Notes under the pieces: model-generated
Told to the model about the DNA's origin: nothing
Seen by the model: the letters and a program-made list of their open reading frames with translations, nothing else
The model's database searches: none
Shown: one piece after another, positions 1 through 9,137 of the stretch
Layout: the number at the start of each line of letters is the position of its first letter
How positions within the stretch are numbered: the stretch's first letter is position 1
Assembly (NCBI RefSeq): GCF_014750655.1
Contig: NZ_JABBXD010000002.1
Span: 37,796-101,795 of the forward strand
Reading direction: 5' to 3'
DNA length: 64,000 nt
Source of the DNA: Salinimonas profundi
GTDB taxonomy: Bacteria > Pseudomonadota > Gammaproteobacteria > Enterobacterales > Alteromonadaceae
Program-made: the position numbers and the translations under genes

Positions 1-1550
1 AAGTGCTACAGTCGTCAGTACAACATATTCATCAAGGCATCAGTGTTCTGGATCAGCAATTATGTCTGCTGGCATGGAACAAACGCTACGAAGCGTTATT
101 TGATTACCCCGCAGACGTGCTTGAAACCGGCATGCACATTGAACAATTGCTGCAATACAACGCTAAACGCGGGCTGTTGGGAGACAGTGATAACGTCGAC
201 AATGAGATCGCCAAGCGCATTGCCTTTATGCAAGAAGGAACCCGCTATAAATATATTCGCCGCCAGCCAGATGGAAAAGTCATCGAGCTTAATGGCAGTC
301 CCTTACCCGGCGGTGGCTATGTTACCACCTACAGTGACATTACCGAGTACATCCAGATTCAGGAAGCCCTTGAAAATTCAAAGCTGGCACTGGAAGACAG
401 AGTCAGGCAACGCACCGAAGAATTGCAACAGGCGCGAAATGATGCTGAACGCGCCAATGAAAGTAAAACGCGGTTTCTCGCTGCTGCAGGGCATGATCTG
501 ATGCAGCCCTTTAATGCTGCCACCTTATTTGCTTCTCTACTGACTCAACGTACAACCGGCACGGCGCTGGAAGAATTAAGCCAGGGTGTCGTTTCATCAT
601 TAAACAGTGCCGAAACGCTCCTTTCTATGCTACTGGATATGACAAAGCTGGAATCCGGGGTGATGATACCGGAAGTATCCTGCTTTGCGCTTAACGATGT
701 GCTGACCCCACTGGTACAGGAATTTTCTGTCATTGCCCGTCAAAAAGGACTGACGCTTAATTATCCGCAGACATCAGTGTACGTTCATTCTGATAAGCGC
801 TTGCTGCGGCGTATTGTGCAGAATCTGGTCTCCAACGCAATTCGTTATACAGACTCAGGAACCGTGCTGGTTGGCGTCAGAAGATGTGCGGATAATACTG
901 TTTCCATCTGGGTATGTGATACCGGTACCGGTATCGCGCCGGAAAAACAACAGGAAGTATTTACTGAGTTTCATCAGCTGGACGCCAATGAAAACAATCC
1001 CGGGCTGGGATTGGGCCTGACTATCGTTGACCGCATAAGCCAGCTACTCGCCCACCCTATCCGACTGGATTCAATGCCGGGAAAAGGCACGCGATTTACC
1101 GTGACATTACCACGAGTAGCCCGCCCGGTGAATCTACCTTCACCGCCAGTCAGTGTTGAACAGTCAAATTCATGTACGGAACAATTTCTGGTAGACAAAT
1201 CGGTGCTGATTGTTGAAAACGATCCTGACGTGGCCAAAGCCATGAAGCTGACGCTGGAACAATGGGGCGCTACGACACTGCTGGCAGATAATCTGGAGTC
1301 TGCGCTGGCAGCATGCTCTGCGCCCCCGTCTTTGATGGTGGTGGATTATCATCTGAGTAACCAGCAGACAGGGACATCCGTTGCCCTGCATTTACGTGAG
1401 CGATGGCAGCATGCTGTACCCGGTATATTAAATACGGCTAAACGAGACGAAAATATCAAGGAGATTGCAGCCACCGCACAGCTTTACTATTTACCTAAAC
1501 CCGTCAAGTCGCTGGCCTTGAAGCGCGCGATTAAGCGATTACTCAATTAG
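1..1550 (+). CDS. Hybrid sensor histidine kinase, CrbS/NahK type, 5' end outside window
   Basis: The reading frame is open to the window edge, so this is the C-terminal part of a longer protein. It holds a PAS domain (QGISVLDQQL, AWNKRYEALFDYP), a coiled linker, a HisKA box with phospho-acceptor His (AAGHDLMQP, about residue 164 of the fragment), a HATPase domain (N box SNAIRYTDSG; G boxes CDTGTGIAP and GLGLGLTIVD) and a C-terminal receiver (phospho-Asp in VVDYHL, Lys in LPKPVK). In CrbS-type kinases this order follows a solute-symporter-like membrane part, which may lie upstream. It ends 4 bases inside the convergent response-regulator gene, its probable partner. CrbS/CrbR systems control acetate use; that link is an inference here. 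Confidence 0.9.
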   Translation, partial: VLQSSVQHIHQGISVLDQQLCLLAWNKRYEALFDYPADVLETGMHIEQLLQYNAKRGLLGDSDNVDNEIAKRIAFMQEGTRYKYIRRQPDGKVIELNGSPLPGGGYVTTYSDITEYIQIQEALENSKLALEDRVRQRTEELQQARNDAERANESKTRFLAAAGHDLMQPFNAATLFASLLTQRTTGTALEELSQGVVSSLNSAETLLSMLLDMTKLESGVMIPEVSCFALNDVLTPLVQEFSVIARQKGLTLNYPQTSVYVHSDKRLLRRIVQNLVSNAIRYTDSGTVLVGVRRCADNTVSIWVCDTGTGIAPEKQQEVFTEFHQLDANENNPGLGLGLTIVDRISQLLAHPIRLDSMPGKGTRFTVTLPRVARPVNLPSPPVSVEQSNSCTEQFLVDKSVLIVENDPDVAKAMKLTLEQWGATTLLADNLESALAACSAPPSLMVVDYHLSNQQTGTSVALHLRERWQHAVPGILNTAKRDENIKEIAATAQLYYLPKPVKSLALKRAIKRLLN

Positions 1551-2194
1551 TGTTCAGCTACCAGTTGATTAAACAGGACACCCGCCTGGGTACGGTTTAC
1601 TACCTGTAACTTGCGTAAAACAGCGGAAACGTGCTGCTTAACCGTAGATTCAGAAATAGAAAGCTCAAATGCAATTTGCTTATTGAGCAGCCCGGCTGCC
1701 AGCATTTTTAACACGGTGTACTGATGTGGCGTAAGCTGGGCGAGGTTGTGCGCAAAACGGGTTTGCTCAACAGCTTCAGGCTGGAGAGTGTCGTTTTGCA
1801 CATGCTCGGGCAACCAGTTTTCGCCCTGCATGATTTTTTCAACAGCAGAGGTTATTTCATCCAGCGGGGTGGACTTTGGGATAAAACCGCAGGCGCCGAT
1901 ATCCATAACCCGCCGGATAAGCGCCGGCTCATCCTGCGCAGATACCACAACGGTGAGTATATCCGGATAACGATTCAGTAGCTCTCCCAACCCGTTGAGG
2001 CCCGTGGTACCCGGCATGTTGAGATCTAAAAAGAGAAGCTCAACCTCGGGGTTTGCCGCCAGGGTATCCAGGGTTTCCGCCAATGTGGAGGATTCCAGAA
2101 TAGCTTCACCGACAACGCCGCAAACTGCCTGTTTCATTGCAGCACGAAATAACGGATGATCATCAGCGATAAGAACAGGCGTGGACATAAGCAA
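1547..2194 (-). CDS. NarL/FixJ-family response regulator, CrbR/ErdR-like
   Basis: This 215-residue protein has a receiver domain (acidic pair in LIADDHPLF, phospho-acceptor Asp57 in LFLDLNMPG, Lys in FIPKSTP). A C-terminal LuxR-type helix-turn-helix follows (LTPHQYTVLKMLAAGLLNKQ, then SESTVKQHVSAVLRKL). It is a cytoplasmic transcription factor activated by phosphorylation. It lies tail to tail with the hybrid kinase, overlapping by 4 bases, and 117 bases beyond the end of the TonB receptor gene. The location suggests it reads the kinase and may control the hydroxybutyrate locus or acetyl-CoA metabolism; no binding site is proven. Confidence 0.88.
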   Translation of the reverse strand: MLMSTPVLIADDHPLFRAAMKQAVCGVVGEAILESSTLAETLDTLAANPEVELLFLDLNMPGTTGLNGLGELLNRYPDILTVVVSAQDEPALIRRVMDIGACGFIPKSTPLDEITSAVEKIMQGENWLPEHVQNDTLQPEAVEQTRFAHNLAQLTPHQYTVLKMLAAGLLNKQIAFELSISESTVKQHVSAVLRKLQVVNRTQAGVLFNQLVAEH

Positions 2195-2256
2195 AGAACA
2201 ACAGGTTGCAAAGTTGTTACTACTATATCAACGAAATGAAAACCCGCAAGAGAAAA

Positions 2257-2283
2257 CAAAAAAAGGCAGGTGTGACCCTGCCT
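2257..2283 (-). terminator. Rho-independent terminator of the TonB receptor gene
   Basis: On the minus strand a 7-bp perfect stem (AGGCAGG/CCTGCCT, 6-base loop) is followed by a run of seven T. It lies 28 bases after the receptor stop codon and before the response-regulator gene, so it separates the two transcripts. Confidence 0.85.
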
Positions 2284-2310
2284 AAGACAACAAATGTTGA
2301 AGCGGTTGTA

Positions 2311-4635
2311 TTAGAAACGGTAGCCCACAGTTAAATGAACGGTACGGGGATCGCCGTAATAACTGATTAGCGTGGTGTCGTTACCCAAGCCCGGGCCGAA
2401 GCTGCCATCTTCATTCTGGGTCACAAAGTCATACCCTCCCACGATATATTCTTCATCGGTCAGGTTTTTCAGATGCAGGCCTCCGTACCAGTTACCTTCC
2501 ACACTCTCCCAGTTCATACTCAGGTTGACCATGCCATAGGCATCCTGCTGAATAAGGTCACTGGTTTCGAAAATCAGATATTCATCCCGGTAATAATAGT
2601 TCGCATTGAATGTAAAGAAGCCATATTGGGTATCCATGGCATAGTTGGCGGCCACATTCAGCGTATTTTCCGGTGTGCTGGCAAGCCCGATGAGCGGTGG
2701 CACAGCATTATTCTCTTCAATTTCAAAGTCGATGAAACCGTAAGCAACGTCAAAGGACAGGTTGTCAGTGGCCACAAAGGTAGCCTCGATCTCTATCCCT
2801 TTCGCTGACGTTTCAGCCGCATTGCGCAGACGCTGTTGCAGCGCCGTCGGGTCGTTCGAATTGCCTTCTATGCCAATATACTGCCGATCCTGATGGTCGT
2901 AGCTGAACAGCGTGGTATTCAGTCTGAATCGGTCGGTTAAGTCGCTTTTCATACCAATTTCAAAAGAATCAACAATTTCAGGATCAACACCCGGCTCATT
3001 GGTCGTGGCTCGCGGGTTGAATGTGCCTGATTTGAAGCCCTGTGCGTAACTGGCGAAGAACATCATGTCTCTGGAATACTGATATTCAATGCCTACCCGA
3101 GGTGTAAAGCGTGACCAGCTTTCGGTCGCTGGTGCATCAAGTACGCCGTCGCCGTCGGTGTCTGTGCCCAGCACCTGTGGAATGGGTACCATGTCGGGTC
3201 TGACAAACCCGTCAACCCAGCCGCTCTCAGGATACAGGTTGTACAGAACAGTACCATTATTGACCGTTGCCTGTTTTTCTTCATCGGTGTAGCGTGCACC
3301 TAATGACAACGATAACTTATCGGTTACATCATAATTGACCTGCGCATACCCGGCCCAGCTTTCACTGTTGTTACAGCCTGACACTTCACGGGTAAAGCCA
3401 GTGGTGCCTTCCGGGAAAACGCCTGCTGCGGCAAAGTCTCTGCCCAACACACCCAGCACCGCATCAAAGACACCACAGGACTCACCATCGTAATAGTACA
3501 GACCGCTGACCAGCGTCATGCTGTCGCCGGTATAATTAAACTGAAATTCGTGGGTGTCATTCTCATCTTCATAGATGGCCGGTACATCAAAGATATCCAG
3601 CTGGGTATTATCAAAGTCGATATTAGTGGGTGAGTAACTTTCCCGATGCGAACCGATATACTTGACCTGCATGGCGTCGTTAATATCGTAGCGCGCCATC
3701 CAGCTATATCCGTCTAACTCAACCTTGTTAGTGGTAGGAAGGCTGGAATAAGAATCAAACACCGAGTCGGGTTGAGGCGCGTCAGTCCGCAGGCTGGGAA
3801 GTAGGCGATATCCGCCTTTTGCATTTGAGTCGTCTTCTGTTTTATCCCAGCCCAGGCGGAAAAATAAGTCATCACTGGCATGAATTTCCAGAGAAAGACG
3901 TGCCGCCCATAAATCTTTATTGTAGTTTTCATTATCCTGACCAGGTTGCGATAAAATCAGGTATTCACCAAAACCGTCACGATTCAGATTGGCATAACCA
4001 AAGCCCAGATAGACCGTATCATCAATGAGCGGATACTGACCGGTGACCTTAATGTCGCGCTGGCTATAACTGCCCACAGTGCCCTGAACATTCAACTGCG
4101 GCTCGCCCGTCATTTCGCGGGTCACATATTTTACTGCGCCACCGATGGTGTTTTTCCCATACAGGGTTCCCTGCGGTCCGCGCAGCACTTCAATGCGCTG
4201 TACATCCAGTAAATCCAGAACCGCGCCCTGAGGACGAGCAACATAGACATCATCAATATAGATACCGACGCCCGGCTCATACCCCCACAATGGGTCTTGC
4301 TGACCGAGACCGCGGATGAAAGCGGTCAGTGTCGAGTTTGTCCCACGGCTGGTTTGCAATGTGGTGTTGGGCGAAAACTGTTGTACTTCGGTCAGTACGC
4401 TGATGCCTTTTTCCGTCAGCTCAGCCGCGCCGATGGAGGTTATCGCTACCGGCACTTCCTGTAAGGTTTCCACCGTTTTACGTGCAGTGACTTCAATTCT
4501 TTCTAACTTGCCCTTCTCTTCATCGGCGTTGTCTTCCTGTGCCAGTGTGACCGGCGTATAGGCAAAGGCAGTTGCTACAGCAGCCGCGCAGAGTGTACGA
4601 CTAAAACCAAGCGATTTTATCTGGGTGTGTTTCAT
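2311..4635 (-). CDS. TonB-dependent outer-membrane receptor
   Basis: The 774-residue protein starts with a signal peptide (cleavage near VTLAQ-ED). An N-terminal plug domain follows (VPVAITSIGAAEL; FIRGLGQQDP; QRIEVLRGPQGTLYGKNTIG), then a 22-strand-type barrel ending in the outer-membrane signature LTVGYRF. It imports a ligand across the outer membrane using TonB energy. The plug is of the type common in carbohydrate and other nutrient receptors of marine gammaproteobacteria. The gene is divergent from the hydroxybutyrate operon, so hydroxybutyrate oligomers or a related ester are a plausible but unproven ligand. Confidence 0.93.
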   Translation of the reverse strand: MKHTQIKSLGFSRTLCAAAVATAFAYTPVTLAQEDNADEEKGKLERIEVTARKTVETLQEVPVAITSIGAAELTEKGISVLTEVQQFSPNTTLQTSRGTNSTLTAFIRGLGQQDPLWGYEPGVGIYIDDVYVARPQGAVLDLLDVQRIEVLRGPQGTLYGKNTIGGAVKYVTREMTGEPQLNVQGTVGSYSQRDIKVTGQYPLIDDTVYLGFGYANLNRDGFGEYLILSQPGQDNENYNKDLWAARLSLEIHASDDLFFRLGWDKTEDDSNAKGGYRLLPSLRTDAPQPDSVFDSYSSLPTTNKVELDGYSWMARYDINDAMQVKYIGSHRESYSPTNIDFDNTQLDIFDVPAIYEDENDTHEFQFNYTGDSMTLVSGLYYYDGESCGVFDAVLGVLGRDFAAAGVFPEGTTGFTREVSGCNNSESWAGYAQVNYDVTDKLSLSLGARYTDEEKQATVNNGTVLYNLYPESGWVDGFVRPDMVPIPQVLGTDTDGDGVLDAPATESWSRFTPRVGIEYQYSRDMMFFASYAQGFKSGTFNPRATTNEPGVDPEIVDSFEIGMKSDLTDRFRLNTTLFSYDHQDRQYIGIEGNSNDPTALQQRLRNAAETSAKGIEIEATFVATDNLSFDVAYGFIDFEIEENNAVPPLIGLASTPENTLNVAANYAMDTQYGFFTFNANYYYRDEYLIFETSDLIQQDAYGMVNLSMNWESVEGNWYGGLHLKNLTDEEYIVGGYDFVTQNEDGSFGPGLGNDTTLISYYGDPRTVHLTVGYRF

Positions 4636-4720
4636 AACAGGTCCCTATTATTGTCTCTATCTTTAGAATTCGCTTTCTTAAAGGATGCGGTCAAAATCTA
4701 ATCTAAAGCCTTTTTTCCTT

Positions 4721-4760
4721 AAGGTATCTAGTACCTTAGTACGTAGTACCATCGTACTAT
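4721..4760. promoter_or_regulatory. Cluster of TAGTAC repeats in the divergent promoter region
   Basis: TAGTAC occurs at 4729-4734, 4737-4742 and 4744-4749 and in inverse orientation at 4754-4759. An inverted repeat AAGGTA-N5-TACCTT spans 4721-4737. The cluster sits between the receptor start (4635) and the permease start (4843). This looks like an operator for the divergent pair; the protein that binds is unknown. Confidence 0.45.
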
Positions 4761-4842
4761 GTCAAACCCAGCCCTCTGTCGGCAGAATAATCACGTTCCT
4801 TTGAGGCTCTGCGGTCACAGAACAAATAAAAGGAAACGCATT

Positions 4843-6138
4843 ATGTTGAGTATGACTGGCCTGCTGCTGGGCCTGGTATTGCTGATTATTCTGACTATCC
4901 GGGGCATGAATTTATTTATAGCCGCCCCGTTATGTGCATTAATTGTGGCAGTTACCAATCACATCCCCCTGTTTAGCGGCGACAGTAATTTTGTCACGCT
5001 TTACATGAGTGGCTTCTCAGGCTTCATTGCCGCCTGGTTTTTTATGTTTTTGCTGGGAGCCATTTTTGGCAAATTCATGGAAGACACCGGCGCTGCGGAC
5101 TCTCTGGCACGCTGGATTGTCGATAAGCTGGGCTTTAAGCATGCTGTGTTGGCGGTCGTGCTGGCCTGCGCGATTCTAACCTATGGTGGAGTGAGTCTGT
5201 TTGTCGTTGCGTTTTCTGTTTACCCTATGGCGTTGAGTTTGTTTAAAGACGCGAACTTACCGCGCCGCTTTATCCCAGCGACCCTGGCGTTTGGTTCAGT
5301 CACCTTTACGATGACCTCTGCCGGTTCCCCGGAGATTCAAAACTGGATCCCCATCAAATATCTGGGCACCTCACCCTTTGCAGCCTGGGAAGTCAGTCTG
5401 GTGGTAGCAATCTTTATGGCATGCTTTGGTTACTGGTGGCTCAAACGTATGATTGGCAAGGCTGTCGCCAATGGAGAGCATTTTGAAGCACGCGATCATG
5501 ACCCGGATATTCCTGAGCGCGATTATCCTAATCCGGCAACCGGCCTCATCCCCCTTGTTGTAGTATTACTGCTCTCGTTTTTTCTACACGATACTATCGC
5601 GCAATATGCGTTGATTGTAGCCCTCGGCGGCGGTGTGCTGACGCTGATGCTGGTCAACTATAAGCATTTTCAGAATTTACCTGGCGCCATCAATCTGGGC
5701 ACCACAGGTGCGTTGGTAGCAATTGGCAATACCGCAGCGGTAGTGGGTTTCGGCAGTATCGCTAAAAATACGGATGCGTTTATGAGCACCGTCGACCTGA
5801 TGACCCAAATTCCGGGAAATGAACTCATCGGCGCGGCCATTGCAGTAAGTGTGATTGCCGGACTGACCGGCTCTGCGTCCGGCGGACAAGCCATCGTACT
5901 GCCTCTGGTGGCACCGCATTATCTGGATCAGGGCGTAGAGCCGGAGGAGTTGCACCGGATTGTTTCCATCTCATCAGGCGCACTCGACTCATTACCCCAT
6001 AACGGCTATGTTGTTACCACTATCCGGGCTATCTGTCACGAGACACATCAGGCTGCATATGGACCCGTCGCTGCGTTGACTGTCATTACGCCGCTCATCG
6101 GTCTGGCGATGGCCATTACGATGTTTACGCTTTCTTAA
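4843..6138 (+). CDS. GntP-family permease, probable 3-hydroxybutyrate transporter
   Basis: The 431-residue inner-membrane protein has about a dozen hydrophobic segments and the GntP-family C-terminal signature (GSASGGQAIVLPLV, SSGALDSLPHNG). The ATG at 4843 is preferred over an upstream ATG at 4759 because AAAAGGAAA precedes it and the upstream extension is hydrophilic and overlaps the operator-like repeats. It is the first gene of a four-gene operon ending in 3-hydroxybutyrate dehydrogenase. Pseudomonas has a GntP-type permease next to bdhA, so uptake of 3-hydroxybutyrate is the best reading. Confidence 0.85.
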   Translation: MLSMTGLLLGLVLLIILTIRGMNLFIAAPLCALIVAVTNHIPLFSGDSNFVTLYMSGFSGFIAAWFFMFLLGAIFGKFMEDTGAADSLARWIVDKLGFKHAVLAVVLACAILTYGGVSLFVVAFSVYPMALSLFKDANLPRRFIPATLAFGSVTFTMTSAGSPEIQNWIPIKYLGTSPFAAWEVSLVVAIFMACFGYWWLKRMIGKAVANGEHFEARDHDPDIPERDYPNPATGLIPLVVVLLLSFFLHDTIAQYALIVALGGGVLTLMLVNYKHFQNLPGAINLGTTGALVAIGNTAAVVGFGSIAKNTDAFMSTVDLMTQIPGNELIGAAIAVSVIAGLTGSASGGQAIVLPLVAPHYLDQGVEPEELHRIVSISSGALDSLPHNGYVVTTIRAICHETHQAAYGPVAALTVITPLIGLAMAITMFTLS

Positions 6139-6152
6139 AACAGGAATTTTTC

Positions 6153-7346
6153 ATGATCGCAAAAACACATTTCGCTGCCCGTATAATGCTCATCGCGTTG
6201 TTTTGCTGTAATACGGCGCTCGCCCTGCCCCTGGTCGAAAAGCAAACATTTACAACCAAACAGTTTGCCCTGTTCTCGGGTAAAGTACTGCCTGAGGTAA
6301 CCGTGGGTTGGGAAAGTTATGGCGAACTGAATGAAGCAAAAGATAATGTTATTTTAATTACGCATTATTTTTCCGGCTCTTCCCACGCTGCCGGTAAATA
6401 TCATGAGGATGATGCCCAGCCCGGGTACTGGGATGCCATCATCGGCCCGGGTAAGCCCATTGATACATCAAAGTATTTTGTCATTAGTGTGGATTCACTG
6501 GCTAACCTTTCTGCGTACGATGACAACGTCATCACAACCGGACCGGCATCTGTGAATCCTGAGACCAATAAACCGTATGGGCTCGATTTTCCTGTTGTCA
6601 CTATCCGTGACTTTGTGAACGTACAAAAAGCGGTACTGGAAAGTCTGGGTATCCGCAAATTACATGCTGTCATTGGTCCGTCGATGGGGTCGATGCAAGC
6701 TATCGACTGGGCAAGTGCTTATCCGCAGTGGGTACCCAGAATGGTATCGGTTATCGGCAGCGGCCAAAGCGATGCCTGGACAACCGCTGCATTGGAGCAC
6801 TGGGCGCGTCCTATTCGGTTGGATAAAAACTGGAACGATGGCGATTACACCCGTCAAGAGCCGCCTACAGAAGGGCTGGTATCCGCACTGATGCTGATTA
6901 CCCAGCAGGCGTTACATCCGGCATTTTTTAATCAACAGGGCAACTCGATCGATTATCAGCCGGTAGAACCGGCCCCGCTGGAAGATATTCGTCAAAGCCA
7001 TTCCATCGTTAACTGGCTTGAGCAGCGCGCCCGAAGCCGTGCTGATAAAATGGATGCCAATCACTTGCTTTATCTGGTCAGAGCCTGCCAGCTATTCGTG
7101 GCAGGACACAAAGACAGCCTGCAGCAAGGCCTGTCAACAATCAAGGCCAAAACCCTGTTTATGCCTGCCGCCAACGACTTGCTGCTTATGCCGTACCTCT
7201 CTACCCGTACTTATGAACAGTTACGCAAAGCAGGAAAAAACAGTCACTATGCAGAATTACAAGGCAACCTGGGTCACCTTGAGGGTGTGCTTGATATCCA
7301 GGAGCAAGGCGAGAAACTCAAATCCTTTTTAAATGATGATAAGTGA
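6153..7346 (+). CDS. Secreted alpha/beta hydrolase of the MetX-like family
   Basis: The 397-residue protein has an N-terminal signal peptide (hydrophobic IMLIALFCCNTALA, cleavage before LPLVEK). The fold resembles homoserine O-acetyltransferase: nucleophile Ser177 in GPSMGSMQ, a probable acid in MPAANDLLLMP and a probable His in LGHLEG. Cytoplasmic MetX enzymes have no signal peptide, so a biosynthetic role is unlikely. It lies 14 bases after the permease and overlaps the ORF of the next gene. In this operon an esterase acting on hydroxybutyrate oligomers outside the inner membrane is the likely role. Confidence 0.82.
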   Translation: MIAKTHFAARIMLIALFCCNTALALPLVEKQTFTTKQFALFSGKVLPEVTVGWESYGELNEAKDNVILITHYFSGSSHAAGKYHEDDAQPGYWDAIIGPGKPIDTSKYFVISVDSLANLSAYDDNVITTGPASVNPETNKPYGLDFPVVTIRDFVNVQKAVLESLGIRKLHAVIGPSMGSMQAIDWASAYPQWVPRMVSVIGSGQSDAWTTAALEHWARPIRLDKNWNDGDYTRQEPPTEGLVSALMLITQQALHPAFFNQQGNSIDYQPVEPAPLEDIRQSHSIVNWLEQRARSRADKMDANHLLYLVRACQLFVAGHKDSLQQGLSTIKAKTLFMPAANDLLLMPYLSTRTYEQLRKAGKNSHYAELQGNLGHLEGVLDIQEQGEKLKSFLNDDK

Positions 7347-7353
7347 GGAAACC

Positions 7354-8349
7354 ATGAAGGGATACGTGATTACACTGGGACTGGCGTTGTACAGCGCTTC
7401 AGCCCTGTGTCAGCAAATGAACATTGATACTGACAATATCACCGTTTCCGGGTTGTCCTCCGGCGGATACATGGCGAATCAGTTTCATATTGCCCACAGT
7501 GATAAGGTCAGCGGCGCAGCGATCGTTAGTGCAGGCCCCTACTATTGTGCGCGAAACGATATCACTATCGCGCTGGGTGCCTGCGTGGATAAATCAGAGC
7601 CGATTCCGCTACAGACCTTTTCTAAACGCGCTGAGGAATGGGCCGCGCAGGGAAAAATAGCACCATTATCTAATCTGAGTGAGGATCGCGTCTGGTTATT
7701 TCATGGCACCCGCGATAAGCGGGTGGCACAGACTGTCACCGCATCACTGTATGAACAATATCAGGGCTGGCTGACCAGTGGCGATATCCAGTATGTAAAA
7801 GACAAGCCGTTCGGTCATCTGTTACCCACCGTAAACAGTGGTGTATCCTGTGACAGTTCTGCCGCGCCCTATATCGGAGATTGTGATTATGATGCAGCTG
7901 GCAAGGCACTTTCTTTTTTACTCGGTGCGCTAAAGCCGCCCGCAAAAACCTTATCGGGTGAGGTGGTTTCGTTCAATCAAAAAGAGATTGGCGGGTCCAA
8001 TGCAGACACGCTGGCCGAAACAGGTTTTGCCTACGTGCCTGAAAGCTGTAAAACAGGCGAGGCTTGTCAGGTGCATGTGAGCTTTCACGGCTGTAACCAG
8101 TATGCTGATGAAGTGGGTAAAGCGTATGTAGATAATGCTGGCTTTAACCGTTGGGCTGACAGTAATAACCTTGTGGTTATTTATCCGCAAACGAAAAAGT
8201 CGCTCTTTATGCCCTTAAACCCCCAGGGATGCTGGGACTGGTGGGGCTATACCGGTGCAGATTATGCCACCAGAGAGGGTGCTCAGATTCAGGCTGTAGA
8301 CGCCTTTATAGCGTCATTTGCAAAAACCGATAAACAGGATAAGTCATAA
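7354..8349 (+). CDS. Exported short-chain polyhydroxyalkanoate depolymerase (type 2 catalytic domain)
   Basis: The 331-residue protein has a short signal peptide (LGLALYSASALCQ). The lipase box G-L-S-S-G, with nucleophile Ser35, is near the N-terminus. The oxyanion-type motif SFHGCNQ lies in the C-terminal part, followed by YPQTK and WDWWGYTG. A lipase box ahead of the oxyanion His is the type 2 arrangement of the Esterase_phd family. No substrate-binding or linker domain is present, which suggests action on soluble or amorphous polymer. The start at 7354 has GTGAGGAAA just upstream. The gene overlaps the next by one base (TAATG). Confidence 0.9.
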   Translation: MKGYVITLGLALYSASALCQQMNIDTDNITVSGLSSGGYMANQFHIAHSDKVSGAAIVSAGPYYCARNDITIALGACVDKSEPIPLQTFSKRAEEWAAQGKIAPLSNLSEDRVWLFHGTRDKRVAQTVTASLYEQYQGWLTSGDIQYVKDKPFGHLLPTVNSGVSCDSSAAPYIGDCDYDAAGKALSFLLGALKPPAKTLSGEVVSFNQKEIGGSNADTLAETGFAYVPESCKTGEACQVHVSFHGCNQYADEVGKAYVDNAGFNRWADSNNLVVIYPQTKKSLFMPLNPQGCWDWWGYTGADYATREGAQIQAVDAFIASFAKTDKQDKS

Positions 8350-9113
8350 TGTCACATACAATTTTTATAACCGGTGGAGCCAGTGGCATTGGTTTCGGTC
8401 TTGCAGAAAACCTGGCAAAAGATGGCCATCATGTGGTCCTTGCGGATATCAATGAACAGGCTGTTAACGAGGCCGCACAGCGCCTCATTGATCAGCAATT
8501 AAACGCCAGCGCGGTTGCTGTAGATGTCACTGATGCAGACGCCGTAGCGGCGCTGCCAAAGCGTTTGGATACCCTGAAAATTGATATTCTTATCAATAAT
8601 GCAGGCATACAACATGTGTCGCGGCTAGAAGATTTTCCCGCCAAAAAATGGCAGCAGCTTATTGATATTATGCTGGTCGCCCCCGCCCTACTCAGTCAGG
8701 CATTCTTACCGGGTATGCGGGAACGAAATTTTGGCCGGATCATCAATGTAGGCTCTATACATTCTCTGGTTGCCTCGCCCTATAAGTCGGCCTATGTGTC
8801 TGCCAAACATGGCTTACTAGGCTTTGCCAAAACACTGGCGCTGGAAGTCGCTGATGCAGATATCACCATTAATACGCTCTGCCCGGCCTATGTTAAAACA
8901 CCTTTAGTTGAGAAGCAGATCGCTGATCAGGCAAAGGAAAATGGTATCAGTGAAGATGAAGTCATCAACGAAATCATGTTAAAGCCGATGCCGAAAAAAG
9001 CCTTTATCAGTATTGAGGAACTGGCCGGTACAGCGCGCTTTCTCATAAGTGATGTGGCCCGCAATATTACCGCCCAGACAATGGTACTGGATGGCGGCTG
9101 GACCGCCCGCTAA
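8349..9113 (+). CDS. bdhA: 3-hydroxybutyrate dehydrogenase (short-chain dehydrogenase)
   Basis: The 254-residue cytoplasmic enzyme oxidises D-3-hydroxybutyrate to acetoacetate with NAD. Seen are the nucleotide motif TGGASGIG, NNAG, and the catalytic triad Ser136, Tyr149, Lys153 (PYKSAYVSAKHG). The C-terminal region (CPAYVKTPLVEKQI, ending VLDGGWTAR) is typical of the hydroxybutyrate dehydrogenase subgroup rather than FabG. It is translationally coupled to the depolymerase gene and closes the operon. No acetoacetate-CoA transferase follows, so later steps are encoded elsewhere. Confidence 0.93.
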   Translation: MSHTIFITGGASGIGFGLAENLAKDGHHVVLADINEQAVNEAAQRLIDQQLNASAVAVDVTDADAVAALPKRLDTLKIDILINNAGIQHVSRLEDFPAKKWQQLIDIMLVAPALLSQAFLPGMRERNFGRIINVGSIHSLVASPYKSAYVSAKHGLLGFAKTLALEVADADITINTLCPAYVKTPLVEKQIADQAKENGISEDEVINEIMLKPMPKKAFISIEELAGTARFLISDVARNITAQTMVLDGGWTAR

Positions 9114-9137
9114 CGCTTTCATTTATCTTTATTTTTG

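Noticed and set aside
4759..4842. Longer start for the GntP permease
   Set aside because: The extension is hydrophilic, begins within the operator-like repeats and lacks a Shine-Dalgarno sequence; ATG 4843 has one.
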